A DNA stretch of 64,000 nt, taken from the NCBI RefSeq assembly GCF_010015445.1, contig NC_053134.1, positions 16,986,629 through 17,050,628 on the forward strand, in the 5' to 3' direction. The notes beneath the pieces were generated by a model. That model worked only from the letters and a program-made list of their open reading frames with translations, had not been told where the DNA came from and searched no databases. The DNA comes from Perca fluviatilis (taxonomy: Eukaryota > Chordata > Actinopteri > Perciformes > Percidae). Shown here in pieces: positions 48,016 to 62,345 of this stretch. A program made the position numbers and the translations under genes. The stretch's first letter is position 1. Every line of letters begins with the position of its first letter.

Positions 48016-50447
48016 GCTGAAATATACATCTTCTGCCACTACATGTAGTAGTACAAATGTGAACTTAACCAACCCAACCTAAAAAACAAAAAACATATCG
48101 GAACAATATCTACTGTTATATAATCCATAGTTTTAAATAGCATCCAGTTTGAAACCAATTCAAATGAACACATTTGGAACATGGCGGTTGGTGGTAGTAA
48201 AGCTCATCTGACAGGGCTGTGGAGGTACATCAAAAAGTTAGGGGAACCACTGCTCTACATGTACAACACACACATGTTCAGTGAAACTGTCACAGAGTAA
48301 CAAATGTGAAAATCATACCGCAGCTTCCTATCTGGCTCCCAAGGTGGGAAAGCTGCGGTGCTGTGGGACACGAGGCGTCTCAGGAAGATGGATGGATGTG
48401 GTGAGAGAAGAGCACTGACGGCTGCCGAAATGTTTGCTCACTCACTCACTCAGGTTCTTGCAGTGTGTTTGTGTATGTGTGCAGATGGGTGAACACCAAA
48501 CCCAAATTGTCACATACTGTTTCCTGCTAAACACCTGGCCGCGGCTCAAGACAACTGGCTCGTTAGTGCGGAGGTAATTATGGTTTCCATTTATTCCAGC
48601 CAGCAGGGGTTGACCCCCAAAGCCTTACATCCTGCACTGGTGTATTTCCACGGCAAAGCTCCCTGTGGAATATATCTCACCACTGCAAACACAAATGTCA
48701 GTCTTGTCACTGTGTCATGTGTTTTCAGTCAGCGAGAGAGTGCACTCTTATCTGCCACTTAGAAACAACAATAGCATGATGAAACTCTAATCTTCCTGGC
48801 AAAGTGCCTTTCATAGGCCCCTATAACCTGCTTGGATTCCACCTTTAAGAGCTGCTACGCAGCGATACCACATTATGCTGGTAATTGAAAACATCAACCT
48901 GCAAGTGAGAACCTGCTGCAAGACTCGGCGTACGCATACAGTTATGCCTATTATTCTCAGCAGAAATAAAATCATACCAACATCACGGTCCATTAAAACC
49001 AACCACCAATTCAATTATAAAGTCTCTCTGGAGATTTATTGACCTCATTTCAAGGCTTGCAAACTTGCATTTAGAAACTCTCTGGAGGTTGCCTCTGCTA
49101 ATTACATGATTTATGGTGTACTTTATGGAGGCAGGGAGGTGCGGCAACTAAGCAGCACTTGCCATCAATCAAAATGAAAACTTTGATGTCACTTTCCGTC
49201 ATTTTTTTTTTTTCTAATACCTTCTCTCCCACAACCCTCAATCAAAAAGACTGTTCTGGCAGCTTGGGGTCATGGCAGTAACTCCCAGGGTGCCATACGC
49301 AATTTTGTACAAATTATGCTAGAGTGCCTCGGGTATTTTTTTTCATCATAACACAAATTGTGGTACCGGTACATGTTCCCATAGAGTCTTCTCGTGCTTG
49401 GTTGGAACTTAGGGCCCATGATTGAGTCCTCTGCTCCTCTAAACACCATCTCACACTGATTTTAATTTGCCTAACGCTGGCTGTATGAGAGCAGAAGTGT
49501 GGGAATAACAAAAGAGAAAAAAAGTAGGAAAGTAAAAAAGGCAGGAAACAGAGAGGAAGGGTGCTGAAAAAGAGCAGGAGTTTCATGTATGAGAAAAATA
49601 CTTGACTGTGCACACGCTAAAATGCATGCACGGCACACACACACATACACATGCACTGAAAGTTTCCCGAACATGCACCAGTCAGCTTGTTTTTCGGAGC
49701 TGCAGGTGCAGTGTCCAGCTGCAGCCCTGCCATGCATGCCAGCGGCCTGAATCATTTCCCCCTTTCAGAGGAGGAGCCATCAAAGCATATGGAGAACATA
49801 ACAGCAAGGCAGGAGGAGGTGGGAGAGGACAACGGTGGAGAAGGGCAGGAGAAGAAAGGAGAGGTGAATTTGACAGGGGAAGAAGTGAAGTGGTGTAGAG
49901 TATAACGAATAGAAAAAGAGGGTTAGTAGTGACAGATTTCCATTTCCTGGCTGCTATGCCATGTTACAGAAAAGCCTTAAAACTGTGGAACCAGACGAGA
50001 AGCTAGCTAAGAGGGTAGAGGAAGTGGAGGGAGGGAGAGAGGGAGGCAGTGAGGGAGGATGGTGCTGGACATGCAAAGTGAGAGTAGTTTGAGGAGAGCA
50101 AAACCATTGTGGGTTGGGAGTTTCTTTGTGGCCTCTGTTTCTCGCCCTTTAATCTCAATTTTTGAAAGAAAGAAAAAAGAGTGAGAGAGAATCAGAATAG
50201 AGTTTAAAGACAGAGAGAGAAAAGGGGGGGGGTTTCAGGCCACACACATAGATTTCCAGGCCGGAGGGTGCGTCAGTCAGGCCTGTGTGCATGTGGTCTG
50301 CTGTATGTGTCCAAGTTTATCCAAACCACTATTACACCACCATTAGTCATGGCATCGGATGACAAGGGTTCAAATCTGTCTCTAAATCTTTCTGTCTTTG
50401 TGTCTCACTCGCTCATTCAGCTCAAAAGACCTTTTAAATGGGACACG

Positions 50448-50566
<119 letters not shown>

Positions 50567-52296
50567 CGCAGGGGATTCTTTGTCAGAGTAGTTCCAGGGT
50601 GGTCTGGTCTGTAAGTGTCAGTACGTAGACTCATCTCTCTTAATGTGGTTTGTATGTGTAACTTTGTGTGTGTCCTGGAACTCTAATATGTCATCCTATT
50701 CAGACGTGTGCACAATGTGGTAGGCAAGCCGATTCCAAAGTTTGTTTTAAAGATTTCACCGGAATATTTGCAGCTCTAGAAAGTGGTCGCATCATTAAAC
50801 AATCACTATTAACTATGTAGTGCACTATATTTTCACTCTGAGTATGAAAGATATGCACCGTCAGTGGCGTGTACACTGCTTTTTGCTAACAATCCCACAA
50901 TGACATGTGTCACACCTTTTTGGATGGCAAAAAAACATTGCTATCCCTGTCAGTGATAATGCGAACTCTGTCAGTGATAATGCAAAATGACGATTAATTT
51001 GTCTATTACATAGGAAGTAGAAAATGAGTGAATTTAGATAGTGATTTCAAACACAGTTAAGGGGCTGTACTCGATATTTAGAACATTTATATAGCAGTAA
51101 ACAACTATTTGCTATGTAAAAGGTACAGTGGAGTAATGGCATCCTGAGCAGAGAATAAGGTCACACTCCCTCTGTGTGTGTTGTCTGGCCGCATGTGCAT
51201 GTTAGTGCATGTCAGTGCCTTGTGCATCAGTATCTGACACAGAGGGCTGTCATCATGCTAACATTTGTTCCAAATCGAATACCTTTTCTTTGTACTTTTA
51301 GTATCTACTGCAGCTGCTCTGTTGTATGCAGTTTGCATACAATTGGGACATACTACTTCTTCATAACACTGTGCCTTGAACTTTCCAGCACCAAAAGTAA
51401 TAGGCATTGCCATCATTAGAGCATGCCACTAGCATGGCTAAAATGCCTCTTTGGTTTGCACATGACAGGAAGGTGCACACAGACACGTTCACAAGACTTT
51501 GTGTGCATACGTTTGTTTTTGTGCTCTATCCTTCTTCACCTTTCAACTTCCCCTCTCAGCGTCCCACTAGCTTTCCAACATAAACAATGTGACTGCCAAT
51601 CAGTCCACAACAATTATAATATATTTTCCTGTAAAGTCTACCATCTGTTAAAAAGATATTCTAGAGGAAATGTGATCCACTCATACCTGCGATGGCACTC
51701 ACTCCGGCACACTTGTAGTTTTACAGTGGCCAGCATGACATAAAACAGCTTGACTGACAATTACTGCTTGTATAAATGGGGAGATTATACAGTAACGCGT
51801 GGTTTTCACATTAACATCAGGCTTATGTTTAGAGAGTGTGTGTTTTATGTTTTTTTTTTTGTGTATGCATAAGAAATCCAGGCTTATTTTGCCACTTGTG
51901 TTAAAATGTTGTTGAATATAATTTAATTTATTGGGTGTTTTACAAAACATGACTAATGTGCAGGCATGCAGCACATACTGAGTGTTGAGAGAGTTGTGCT
52001 ATGTGGAGAGAGAAATAAATGCCTGACAACTGTATGCGCTTGCCTGTGAGTAATGTTGCCATAAGGAAGTACGGCCATACAAACAGGCTCTGTCTTTAAG
52101 CTGTCACTCAGCCATTCATCATCCCGTGTATTTATTTCCAGGGATTAGAAATGCTTATCTCTTGGTGGTCGTGTTTATTTTCCTCTAGAGATGTCAAAAG
52201 AGTGCTTTTAGTGTGGGTGAGTCCAGGATGATCTACACCTCCACTCAGGTGTAGGATTTTTATTATTTGCCTATATTGCTTCTCTGTATGCTTTAA

Positions 52297-52793
52297 AGTG
52301 ATCATATTATGCTCATTTTCAGGTTCATAATTGTATTTAGAGGTTATATCAGAATAGGTTTACATGGTTTAATTTTCAGAAAACACCATATTTTTGTATA
52401 TCCTCTTTTCACCCTGTGTGTTGAGCTCTCTGTTTTAGCTACCGAGTGAGGCATCACACTTCTGTTCCATCTTTGTTGGGAGTCGCACATGCACAGTAGC
52501 TAGGTAAGGACAACCAGCCAGAACCAGCTAGTCAGAAGCAGAGCATGAGGGCGTGCCACGCTAGCAGCTAGGCGAGCATTATAACGTGTGTTACAAAGTG
52601 ACGCACGTTCATCACAGAAGTAAAGGCTGGACTACAATAGAGCTGTTTGTGAACAGTGTTTTCTGTTGGAGATGGTAAGTCCCTTTGGGATGGACTTTGG
52701 GCTTTTTCACTTTGTAAACCTATGACGTGCACAAAAAAGATATATAACACAATAAAGGAAAGGGAAAAAGCCAAAAAGCATAATATGAGCACT
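52297..52793 (-). mobile_element. MITE, AGTGCTCATATTATGC family, copy 3 (inverted)
   Basis: Termini AGTGATCATATTATGC and GCATAATATGAGCACT with TTAA at 52293-52296 and 52794-52797. The interior is the reverse complement of the copies at 20546 and 47210 (CTAGGCGAGCATTATAACGTG, AAGTGACGCACGTTC). Confidence 0.9.
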
Positions 52794-53437
52794 TTAAATA
52801 CAATGATAATGAACTGGAAAAAGGCCACAGTTCAAAAGTATTTGACTTGCATTTTGGACAAGTAATACTGTACATTTTGTTTAAGCAACCTTGAAACTTT
52901 CCACAGGTTTTGCGTACATCCTGCCAAGATACTATCAACTCGCTGAAGATATGCAGAATATTGCTATGCTCCAAATGTTGTATCTTTACCGTAATACTTT
53001 GGCTCCTGCTGCTATCCACTTACGATGACATGCTATGATGAGAAAAATGCTTTATTTTGGTCGTCTTCATTTTCCACTTCAAGCCAGTCTTCACAGTGAT
53101 TTGTGCTCTTGTAGGTTTGAAACTGGCTTACGTCTGGAAAGTTCTGGAAAAGGTTATTGGGAACTTTTTCCACCGGTGCAGATCGTAGATGGTATTGAAT
53201 CAGTTATTGTAGGTCAAAGACACTATTTTTACTACTCAAATAGAAATGTGATATAGACCAATGCTTTAAATACTGAAAATCCATCATTATAAAAATTAAG
53301 GACTAAAATATATGCGACATGTATTCACTTACGGTGATTTGAAGTTCAGAAAAGAGAGAGGGAGGAACAGTAAAGGTTTGGCATGGGGCTCCCACACATA
53401 TGGCAAATACATTGGAGTGTGCAGTAATAAAGAGGAG

Positions 53438-53482
53438 GTGTGTGTGTGTGTGTGTGTGTGTGTGTCTGTCTGTGTGTGTGTG
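53438..53482. repeat. (TG)n microsatellite
   Basis: TG run interrupted by CTGTC; open frames across it are not coding. Confidence 0.9.
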
Positions 53483-54784
53483 CCTCTTTTGAGTGCAGTT
53501 TTGATGAAATTCCAGGTCTCATCTACTGCTGAGCTGCTAAAACATATTCTGCCACAGTGATTTAGGCATTCACACACAGAAATGTGTGATCATCACACAA
53601 ACACACACTGGTATGTGTACAGTTTATAATATAATAATGTGTATAATTCTGCATCAAAATGAATTAGATATTTTATATAAGAAGATTGTAATGTTTTACA
53701 TAGAATATTTTTTTCAAAGTCTTTATAAAAGACCTATATAAACAATATGTTCGACAGGTTAGAGATGTTAAAGCCAAAATGTGTAGAATTAGAAAATTCA
53801 CAAAATCGGCGCCCCCATGTGGTAGTATTAAAAAACTGATCCAATTCGGGCATGCTTCCGTGTGTCTACACAGGAACCGTTTTAGCCACATTTTGCAGTT
53901 GTCCATGTTGCATGTCTTACGGAATAGATACACTTCTATTTGAATTAATACAGCTGGCATAATCACGGAGTAATCGCTTGCATTTTACTCTTTACGTGTA
54001 AACACAACCCAATTTTTTTTCTCCATTTTTTGTTAGTGCTTCTAACATGGTGCTAACGCTAACGCCTCATGTGTAGACACAATGTGAGACAAGGTGTGGA
54101 TACAGTCCAAAAAGCAGACGCCGATGTGGTCCTACTTATACACTGGGTGTCTGCATGGGCGACGCCTACAAACCGGATGCAAGTCAAAACGCAGATGATA
54201 AAGTTCAAATTTTTAAAATTGACATGCAGTCCCTTGCAGACCTTCATGGCCACAGAAAATTCTACTCACATTGGCTTTAACAACAGTTTTATATATTTAA
54301 AATCCTCACTGGAACCCCAAAGATTCAAATTATATGTTCCTATAGGATAGAACCTCCAGATAGCATTAAAGGATAGGATACATACCAATACTTTCTGTAA
54401 ATGGAAAGTTCTCACAAAACTCACATACACTAGCCATAAGACTTTGACAGGCTCAGGTCGCTTATACAAATACCACTGTGGATAATTAATTTGGTTTCAC
54501 TCTGGCTGTAAAACATCTTTGGAACATAATAGTATGATCTGGAAATGTTGACTATCTATTACTTAAATAGAATATGCACCTGAAAGTGTGTTTCTATGCA
54601 ATCTAGCAACTTACTGATACTGTCAGACCTCGAGACGATTGAAGACTTCACATTAGCACTTCATAACAAAGGGTTCACTGCCAATCTAGTTTGAAACTTG
54701 TATTCTTAAATTAAAGACAATGTTCCAGTTAACACGACAATTTATCAAGTTGATTGTGCAAACCATTGACTCAAATCACCTTAA

Positions 54785-56163
54785 AGGGATACTTCACTGT
54801 TGGAAAGATGAATATATCTTTAAATTGGGTCACTTATGTAGTAGAAATGTGAAATTCTTTAGAAATTGGTGGCTTCTAGGCAGAGAAAAGTCAGAAAATG
54901 TGTTTTTGGCTCATGTGGATGAAAGACACCAAATCCCAGAATGCACTTGCTTCGCTGCTTTAGCGTCTACTCCCAAGCCACTACTGTTTACAGACAGACA
55001 GACAGACAGTGAGACAGTCAACTCAGCTCAACTGTGTTTTAGTGTCATTTCAACCATATACACGAAACAACGTTTCACCGTGGCTCTAGTGGTGTTACAC
55101 ATTTAAAATATATAAAAACGACATTATATAAAGACGACATACGAAACAGGCTACATAACATAATTAAAGTTCAGCTAACACATACTAGCATGTGGGCTGT
55201 AAACACAGAGTATAAACACAGCCGTAAATTTGCGTGGAATGTAGAATGGTGGTCGGCAAACTCCACCAGCAGTTAGCAGTTAGTTGGATACAAGCACCCC
55301 ATTTCTGCACCAGGCAGTCCGTGTTAACACAGCCCACCCCCACTAGCTAGTCTACCCGGCGACAGAGCAGCAGGCCTGGTAGCTAGATAGTCCGGTACAC
55401 TGTTGTTCAGCAATGTTTCCACAACAACAAAAACACAGCAGTCTCTGAACTCGCGTTGGGAGTTTTGTTGAAGTTGGATGTAGTCCAGTTTGTTGCCTAA
55501 TGAGCGGACACTTGCAAGCAGGATGGATGGGACAGGTAGCCGGCTAGCGTTAGCTTTCCACCAGCACTCGTTACGCGCTCCCCGCTGATGATGTCCCTTT
55601 ACCGGCCAGAGGCATCGAGCAACACCGCTGGTCTCCATAGCAGGCGGGCGAAGCTCGCGTAGTGTGTGTGGAGTATTCCGTCTGTAATAAAGTTTCCTGC
55701 ATATTCTCCGATCTGTACCAATGTATCTCGGTGGTACACATGTGCGGTACTTTGAATGCACATCATTGTTGTAAAAGTGTTCTGCTGAGAAGACCATGGA
55801 TGTATTAAGAGAACAAAAAAGAAAAGAAAAAACGGAGCCTCCTGTTAGCGAAGATTCAAGATGGCTGACCCTTGTTTTGCTTCGGCAATACTCAGAGAAA
55901 GACGACAGTCCAACCTACCTATGGGCGGGTTGAAAACATACGGAAGTAGCTCCTACTACTGGCTGTAGTCCATTGCCTCTGGGCAAAAATGCCTCAGATG
56001 ACGGAAAACAACGATTTTTGCGTCATCAGAGGCTTTTTTCCAGACCCACAATACAGTGATCTCTCATCTCAGGGGAACATGAGGGAGGGAAGCACGGTCA
56101 TTTGAAAATACTACCGTGTTTCTGCTGATACAAAGCTTAATGCTAAATCGGTGAAGTATCCCT
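54785..56163. mobile_element. TTAA-flanked TIR element (AGGGATACTTCAC ends), 1379 bp
   Basis: Left terminus AGGGATACTTCACTG and right terminus GGTGAAGTATCCCT are inverted, with TTAA at 54781-54784 and 56164-56167. The right arm carries AATGCTAAATCGGTGAAG, familiar from percomorph MITEs. Unlike the other TTAA elements it is long and holds an endonuclease-like fragment on the minus strand. Confidence 0.8.
55324..55797 (-). pseudogene. LINE-like endonuclease N-terminal fragment nested in the TTAA element
   Basis: A 157-codon frame contains PSILLASVRSLGNKLDYIQL followed by DCCVFVVVETLLNNSVPD. This is the layout of the apurinic-type endonuclease start of non-LTR retrotransposons (NVRSL..K.. then ETW-L); the usual W after ET is L here. 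Only the start of such a domain is present, without the later catalytic motifs or reverse transcriptase. It is a fossil or a captured fragment; exact clade not assigned. Confidence 0.55.
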
Positions 56164-58934
56164 TTAAGCAGTATGGAAATGTTTATTTTTGTGCTCTGAC
56201 TCCCCATTGGTTTTTAAACCTGGGCCTTCAATACTATCCTACAGCAAATAAACCACCTTTGAAAAACCTCACCATGACACTACTAGTAGGGCATTATCGT
56301 GTGGAATAAAGTGATTTAACGCAAAGCTAAACACCTATAGAGTTTCAATACACTATTGCAGAGACATGAATACATGCCAGACCATCCACACACTAGAGGA
56401 GGATCTGGCTAGTCCACATAGCATTCCGGGATGGCAAGAAAAGCATGCTCTGGTTTTATTGCCATTTCTTTAAACCAATCACAATAGTCACAGGTGGTGC
56501 TAAGCTCCGCATGGAGCTGCTGTAAAATAATTGTGCAAGAGAAAACTCAGATTGGACAAATAGTCTAGCTAGCTGTCTCAATTTACCCTGCAGAGATCTG
56601 AGGAGCAGTTAACCAAAGTCCTCATAAATCAAAATGAAATTAATAAATAAATATATAGGCTATGTATTTTAGAAATTAATATACATATCATTATAAAAAA
56701 TATAAGTGTCCCATTCTGACAATTTATTGGCCAGCAGACAAGGCCTTGCTGGCCCTGATGGCCCACCTCTAGTTTCAACATGTCACGTGTCAGTTTTCAA
56801 ATAAAGATACCACCATTTTTGGCTGATAACAGACACCATGGTAGACATACTGTACTATATGCTAAGGTCACATGAGGTAGCTAGACCTCGTTTTGATAAA
56901 TGTGGGAAAGGGGAAGTGGCTGGGCTGTGTGTTATCTTATCTATGTACTGTCCAAGCCACTGTCTGTGCCATGTCCTGGGAGTGACAAGCACAGTTGTGT
57001 GTGTGGTAGCTGGCAGCCGCCTTGGGCTGTCTCTCTTTACTACAGGGTGAGTTTGAGAGAAAGTACAGAGGTTTTAGCTTATTCTCCCCAGGATGTTCCA
57101 CTGCACTGTGAGTTGATATGTACAAAACTGTCTGGAGAGAGAAGAAAATGTTGTAAAGGAAAGTACAGTTGTAATTGCACTTAGCTCATAAGCTCGCATT
57201 TGGATAAAGAGCAAACCGAAGACATTTGATCACTACAGGCCAGAGACATTTAATTAAATCCTCTAAATGACATATGGGTCAATTTGGCTGCAATAACCCT
57301 TGAACATTTTGTTCCAAAATGAGATATCCATTATTGGAAAAAGGTGAAACTTTGTCTTGCCAAACAGCGCACAATGAAATAATGAAAAAAACGTCCATTG
57401 ACAAAACACTTCTACATGTTGGATTCTCTTTATTTTAGAAACAGTGATTAATGATCTTACACAAAAGTCTTTCTCCCCTCTAAAATAAATGTATTGCATC
57501 TTCGAAATGGACCATTTTCTGCTGCTGGAAAGGCAACATTTCCACTCTGGCCAAACCTTTTCAACATTGGATTTTAGTTTGAACAAGTAGATTGATTGAC
57601 TCATGGACTCTGGCCAGTGTGTCCTCATTTGAACTGTCTGAATCAGGAAGGCCTCCACTGTGGTGGGAGATAAACTCAGCTCTCTCCAAAACCGCAGCAG
57701 GTGGCCTGTGTTTGGGTCATACACTCACTCCATATCAAGTTACTTTCTTATACACATGTTATCAATTAGTATAGATCCTCAGTGTGTTGGAGCCAACTGT
57801 TCATAGCTTTCTGTCTTCTTTCTTCCAAACAAAAAGATATGAAGAGAGACAACAACAGAACCTGGCCCGACCTGCAAAAATGCAGTTTACATTTCAGCAG
57901 CTTTCGTAATCAATTAGGTGTTGAAATTTTAAATAAACCCGGGAGCGGGTGGTCTAGTTGTTGAAGCTTCATTGGTTGCATCAAAAATTTAATAGCAACT
58001 ATGACTGCCACGATCATAGATGTCCATTAGTGATGAATTGACTATGCATGAATGTTTACATAGGGCAAGAGGAACTGTAGGAAATAATGCAAGGCCACAG
58101 GTGTAGCACAGTAGAGGAATTCCTTAGAAGTGAGTCAGGCGTCTGAAGACCCTGGAATCTGGCTGGACTCTTCAGAGTGGAAAAAAATTGTCCGTCACTT
58201 AGTCTCATTCAGAAATATGTCTGGGACTGGTCCTATGTGAAACACTTGTACAAACACAGACTCTGTCCTTTTATACGTCTTGGCTGTCGGTGGCTGAGAG
58301 AGCTGCCTCCGGGGAAGAGTCTCCTTCCAGTCAGTTTCCACTCAGAGGGAACCAAAATACATCCTGACCTGGCTATGGAGACTGTGACATTTTAGACGCA
58401 CAAGCAGAAAACCAATGTGTAAGCCTTTATTTAAAAAATAGGTAGTAGTAAAGGACATTAATACCTGCCGCGGAAATGAAATAGTGAATGTTGTTACAGC
58501 TCAAACAACTTCTGCTTTGTATAATTGAGATCCTCTAGCATTCCTGTGTGTGTACAGTAAAGGAGTTCCTGGTCTACTTAGATATGTGACCACGACTGAA
58601 AAATACTCTTCCAAACACTGTTCCAGGTCAGGTCACTTTCAGTTTATGTCCTTGCAGAAACAAGAAGTGCACAGCAATCAAATCAAATCAACAATCAACT
58701 GCAACATTATGTATCATGTTTGCAGATGATTATCAAAGGTCGGTGTGCAGCATTGCCTTTACTCTTTTAGGTATTTCATGACTTTGTCGGACATGTCAAA
58801 AGTGGTCCAAGGGATCCTTTATTTAGGCGAGCAATATAGGTAGAATAATTGCCTGGATCATCAAACTTAAGCCCCTGATAACCATCTGACATCTGACTTG
58901 TCCACACCCAAGCCATTGCAAAGCAAACGGAAGA

Positions 58935-59260
58935 AATGTCAATTTACTGGTCAAGTGTCAACAAACTTGAACAGCAGAGTCCAGCACAGCCTTGGCATTT
59001 TCTTCACTGCTAAGGATGCTGTCCACATCATATGTGAGGCGCCCTCTTTAATCCACATTTTGCTATACTTTGCCAGCTTGTCATTGCTTTGGCACCATCT
59101 GTACAAATTCTGGTGCATTTTTTTGCTATCGTGCCCCAACTCGTTCTTATTCCCAAACCCATGGTACAGAAAAGCCAATTTGCCAAGTTGGCAACACCTG
59201 TAGTCTCATCTAGCTGTAGTGGAAAGCACCCACTCATATCAATGCATTCTAGCAGCACTT
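58935..59260 (-). pseudogene. hAT transposase-like remnant (SCAND3/ZBED type)
   Basis: Minus-strand text reads PLQLDETTGVANLANW, then CTRICTDGAKAMTS, then, in another frame, ASLAVKKMPRLC. These follow the order LDEST.VA..A, C.DGAK.M.G and LA.KKMP of the hAT-derived SCAND3/ZBED5-like family. Frame changes and lost sequence between the blocks show it is dead. Only a short central part of the transposase is left; no TIRs were found. Confidence 0.65.
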
Positions 59261-61956
59261 GTTATCTGCCATGTTAATAATCCTAAATAAAACAAAGTGG
59301 CACTAAGTCAGCTGTATTTCTCCGCATGGAATAGTATGTTTGTTCTTTGACATGCATGAGATGCAACAGAAGTATGCAGTGAATGCATGGGAAACATTGA
59401 CCTTGCACGCCAGCTAGATTCTCGCGATATCACAGGATCACATCAAAATCCATCTTGTTGCAAGGTCACACATGCGTGAAATTAACATTGGCGATTATCC
59501 GCCTACCATTCACTTCCATTCAATGCGAGCGAAAGGGCGAATAAAACTTTTGCTTTTGGTGGCAAAGCAAATTTGCGTGGAGTTTGCTCTCATTGAAAGA
59601 ACTGAACTGAAGGCTTTTCTTAATAGAAAACATATTTTTGCTCTCTCCAGACTGGCTTTGGCAGAGTTTGATAGATCGATGGTTAATCCACTCACCTGCA
59701 AAGCATTTTTTTAAAGTGCCTGCCCTTTTCCAATGACAGCCTCTCGGATGTTTCTGTGTAAATCATTTGGTGCGTCAGATAAGGGATAAATTGCATTTGA
59801 ATGAAAAGAAAATAATATGGGGAGTGGGAACAGAAAAACGATTTCATAATGAAAAAATATATTGCTAATTTGTAATCAAAATTCCAAAATAATAGACTTT
59901 ACATAACAGGAGGCACTTCATGTACCACCTGTGGTACTGCATATGTATAACAGTTGGAGAACCGCTGCAGAAGATAAATGAAGCAATTGAGCACTGCAAC
60001 CCTTAATATTTTGGAGCCAATTTGCTAATAAAAAGGAGTTGGATTGGCCAAACCTAATACAGGCGTAAATAACGGTCACACAAATTGTGTTTAATTGCCA
60101 TTAAATCCAGATGTTGGGTTATGGGAGCATTTGGGGTAACAGGTACTGTAGGGCCTGTAGCCTCATCAGGAACTCTCCAAATCCCTTAGCTCTCGGCACT
60201 GGTCCTGATACAGCTCATTAAACTGTGATTATGCTGCTCCCAAGGGTTTGGGCCCAGGACCAGCTCATTATTAAGGCAACAGAAAACAGAGCTTGCTGAA
60301 TGAAACGTGATAATGCCTCCGATCACTATTATTTGCTATGCTAGTTTGTCTCAAAACAAAAAGCTTCACATTGAATTTTAAGAAATACGTGAGCTGATGT
60401 TGTGTGTAAAGAAACTTAATTAGAAAAATTGAAAAGGAAACTAAAGCTTTACCTAAGGAAAGAAACCTGTGCCATTGGGTGCTACAGGCTATTACCATCA
60501 GAATTAGCGGTTGGCTGACCCCACACGCCCTCCCAACTACACTGCTTCCGAGCTAATGGCGTGCTCCACCTCTCACATATTACAGGCAATTACAGGGGAT
60601 CATGGTAGACTAGTCAAATTAACCTGACCCCATCAAGAACAGATTTTAAACGCAGGTGTTTGAGAGGAAATGCCAGGGAGGTCCAGTTCTCACATGAGTC
60701 TGTTAATCAGCTTCACCACTTCTTGGCAAAAATTACACTCAAAGCCGCTTATTATGGTAATTTCATACAAAGCTGAACATCTATTCATTTATACTCAATG
60801 TTCTGCTTAAGTTGAGACATCTAACCCATGTTAATTCTATGTAAACATATCACACTTCCAAATTAATGACAAACACAATTGGTCTGTTAAAGATGGAAAG
60901 ATATATATGAGATGTAAAGTATATAGAAGTCACTCAAACACATTACTCCGGCTCTATTTCACTACTCTACATGTTGCAGTGAAACCACTTCACTGTTATT
61001 AATCATCATCATTTCAACAATGTCTCTCTCTCTGTGTCTGTACCACTTTTTACCTACTTCGGCTTTGGTATTTCAGGTAGGCAAACATTAGAAGTGGTGT
61101 CAAGTATTCGGCTCTATGTCTGGTGATGCAACCTCCCTCCCGTGTTCTGACAGTCATTAATGAGTGCGGATAATGCAGTGACGGAGAGTGTTAAAGCCTC
61201 TAATGGAGAGCACATCCAAATGTATGCCAAAACAAGCATTCTTTGTGAAGAGAGGACAGGATGTTACTGTAATACCTTTGACTGGTGCCAGACTGTGGGG
61301 ATTGGTGTTGATGATAGTTGAGTGTGGTGGATACCAGGCTGAATACTAAGACAGTGAATTTACAGACGAACCTGACTGAGGAAACAAGGGCTTTAAACAG
61401 ATACCAATAAAACCTTGAAAAACCCTCTTTTCAATGGAGATGCTACACTACATTATACCTGTAATTAAACCCTATGTAGCTGGGGCCCAGTCATTTTTTG
61501 TCTTGTCTTTTGTTTTTCTGGCTTTTCATCTCAATCCATCATCATCTTAAAAAGATGTACATTAATTTAATCTAAAAAGCTAATGCAAGCTAACAAGATA
61601 ATGAACATGGTCAATCTTATGTTTGCTAAACTTAGTATATTAGCATTGTCATTGTGAGTTTTGCTGCCTTCAAGTGGGATCATATTTACTGTGTTCACAA
61701 GAAAAGTCCTTAAGAATGCCCCCCCTTCACGACCTGAAAATTGAAAAGTTGAAATTAAAATTTTTGGAAAGCTCCAAGTTCATGTGTTGTGATGTGTTTG
61801 CTGACGTTTTCAGAAATGGCGGAGGCCACAGATTTTCATTTTTCGGTGGATGGTAAGTTAATATATTGTAATGTTAGTTGTATAGAGTTTTTCTTCTTAA
61901 TTTTATTTTGTCTGAGGAAAATGTTGATATCAGGGGTTGATGCATAGATTGTATAA

Positions 61957-62345
61957 GTGAAGCCAAAACATCTTGATTGCCCCCTGGTGGCTGGCTGCAG
62001 TATAGGTAGTAAATCCCGCCCCCTCCATGTTAGCGGATGGGGCATGGACTAAAAAAACAAATTACACGTCAAATAAATTTTGCCCAAAGATCGTTTCTGT
62101 CATTTTGGCGGTTCTGATCACGTTGACGTTGTTCAAGTGTTCATGTTTTCGATAAGTTTGTTTTTTATTATTTATTTGATTCTATAAAAACAGGGTGAAA
62201 CATCATGATTGACAGCCGTGATTGACTTGCAATTGGTTGAGAGGGCTTTGATACCGCGGCTCCACCGCCCAAAATCACTACAACACAGACTCTGGCTCCA
62301 AAAAGATGGCAGCAGACGTATCCGTATCCAATATTTTGGCTTCAC
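61957..62345. mobile_element. MITE with TAA target duplication (GTGAAGCCAAAA ends)
   Basis: Left end GTGAAGCCAAAACATCTTGA, right end CCAATATTTTGGCTTCAC, flanked by TAA at 61954-61956 and 62346-62348 (TWA-class duplication). The interior phrases GCCCCCTGGTGGCTGGCTGC and CCGCCCCCTCCATGTTAGC are typical of a common percomorph MITE. Noncoding. Confidence 0.8.

Noticed and set aside
49687..49905. Possible exon after a TTTCCCCCTTTCAG acceptor with an acidic frame
   Set aside because: No donor, no neighbouring exons and no recognised homology. The acidic composition comes from a purine-rich tract.
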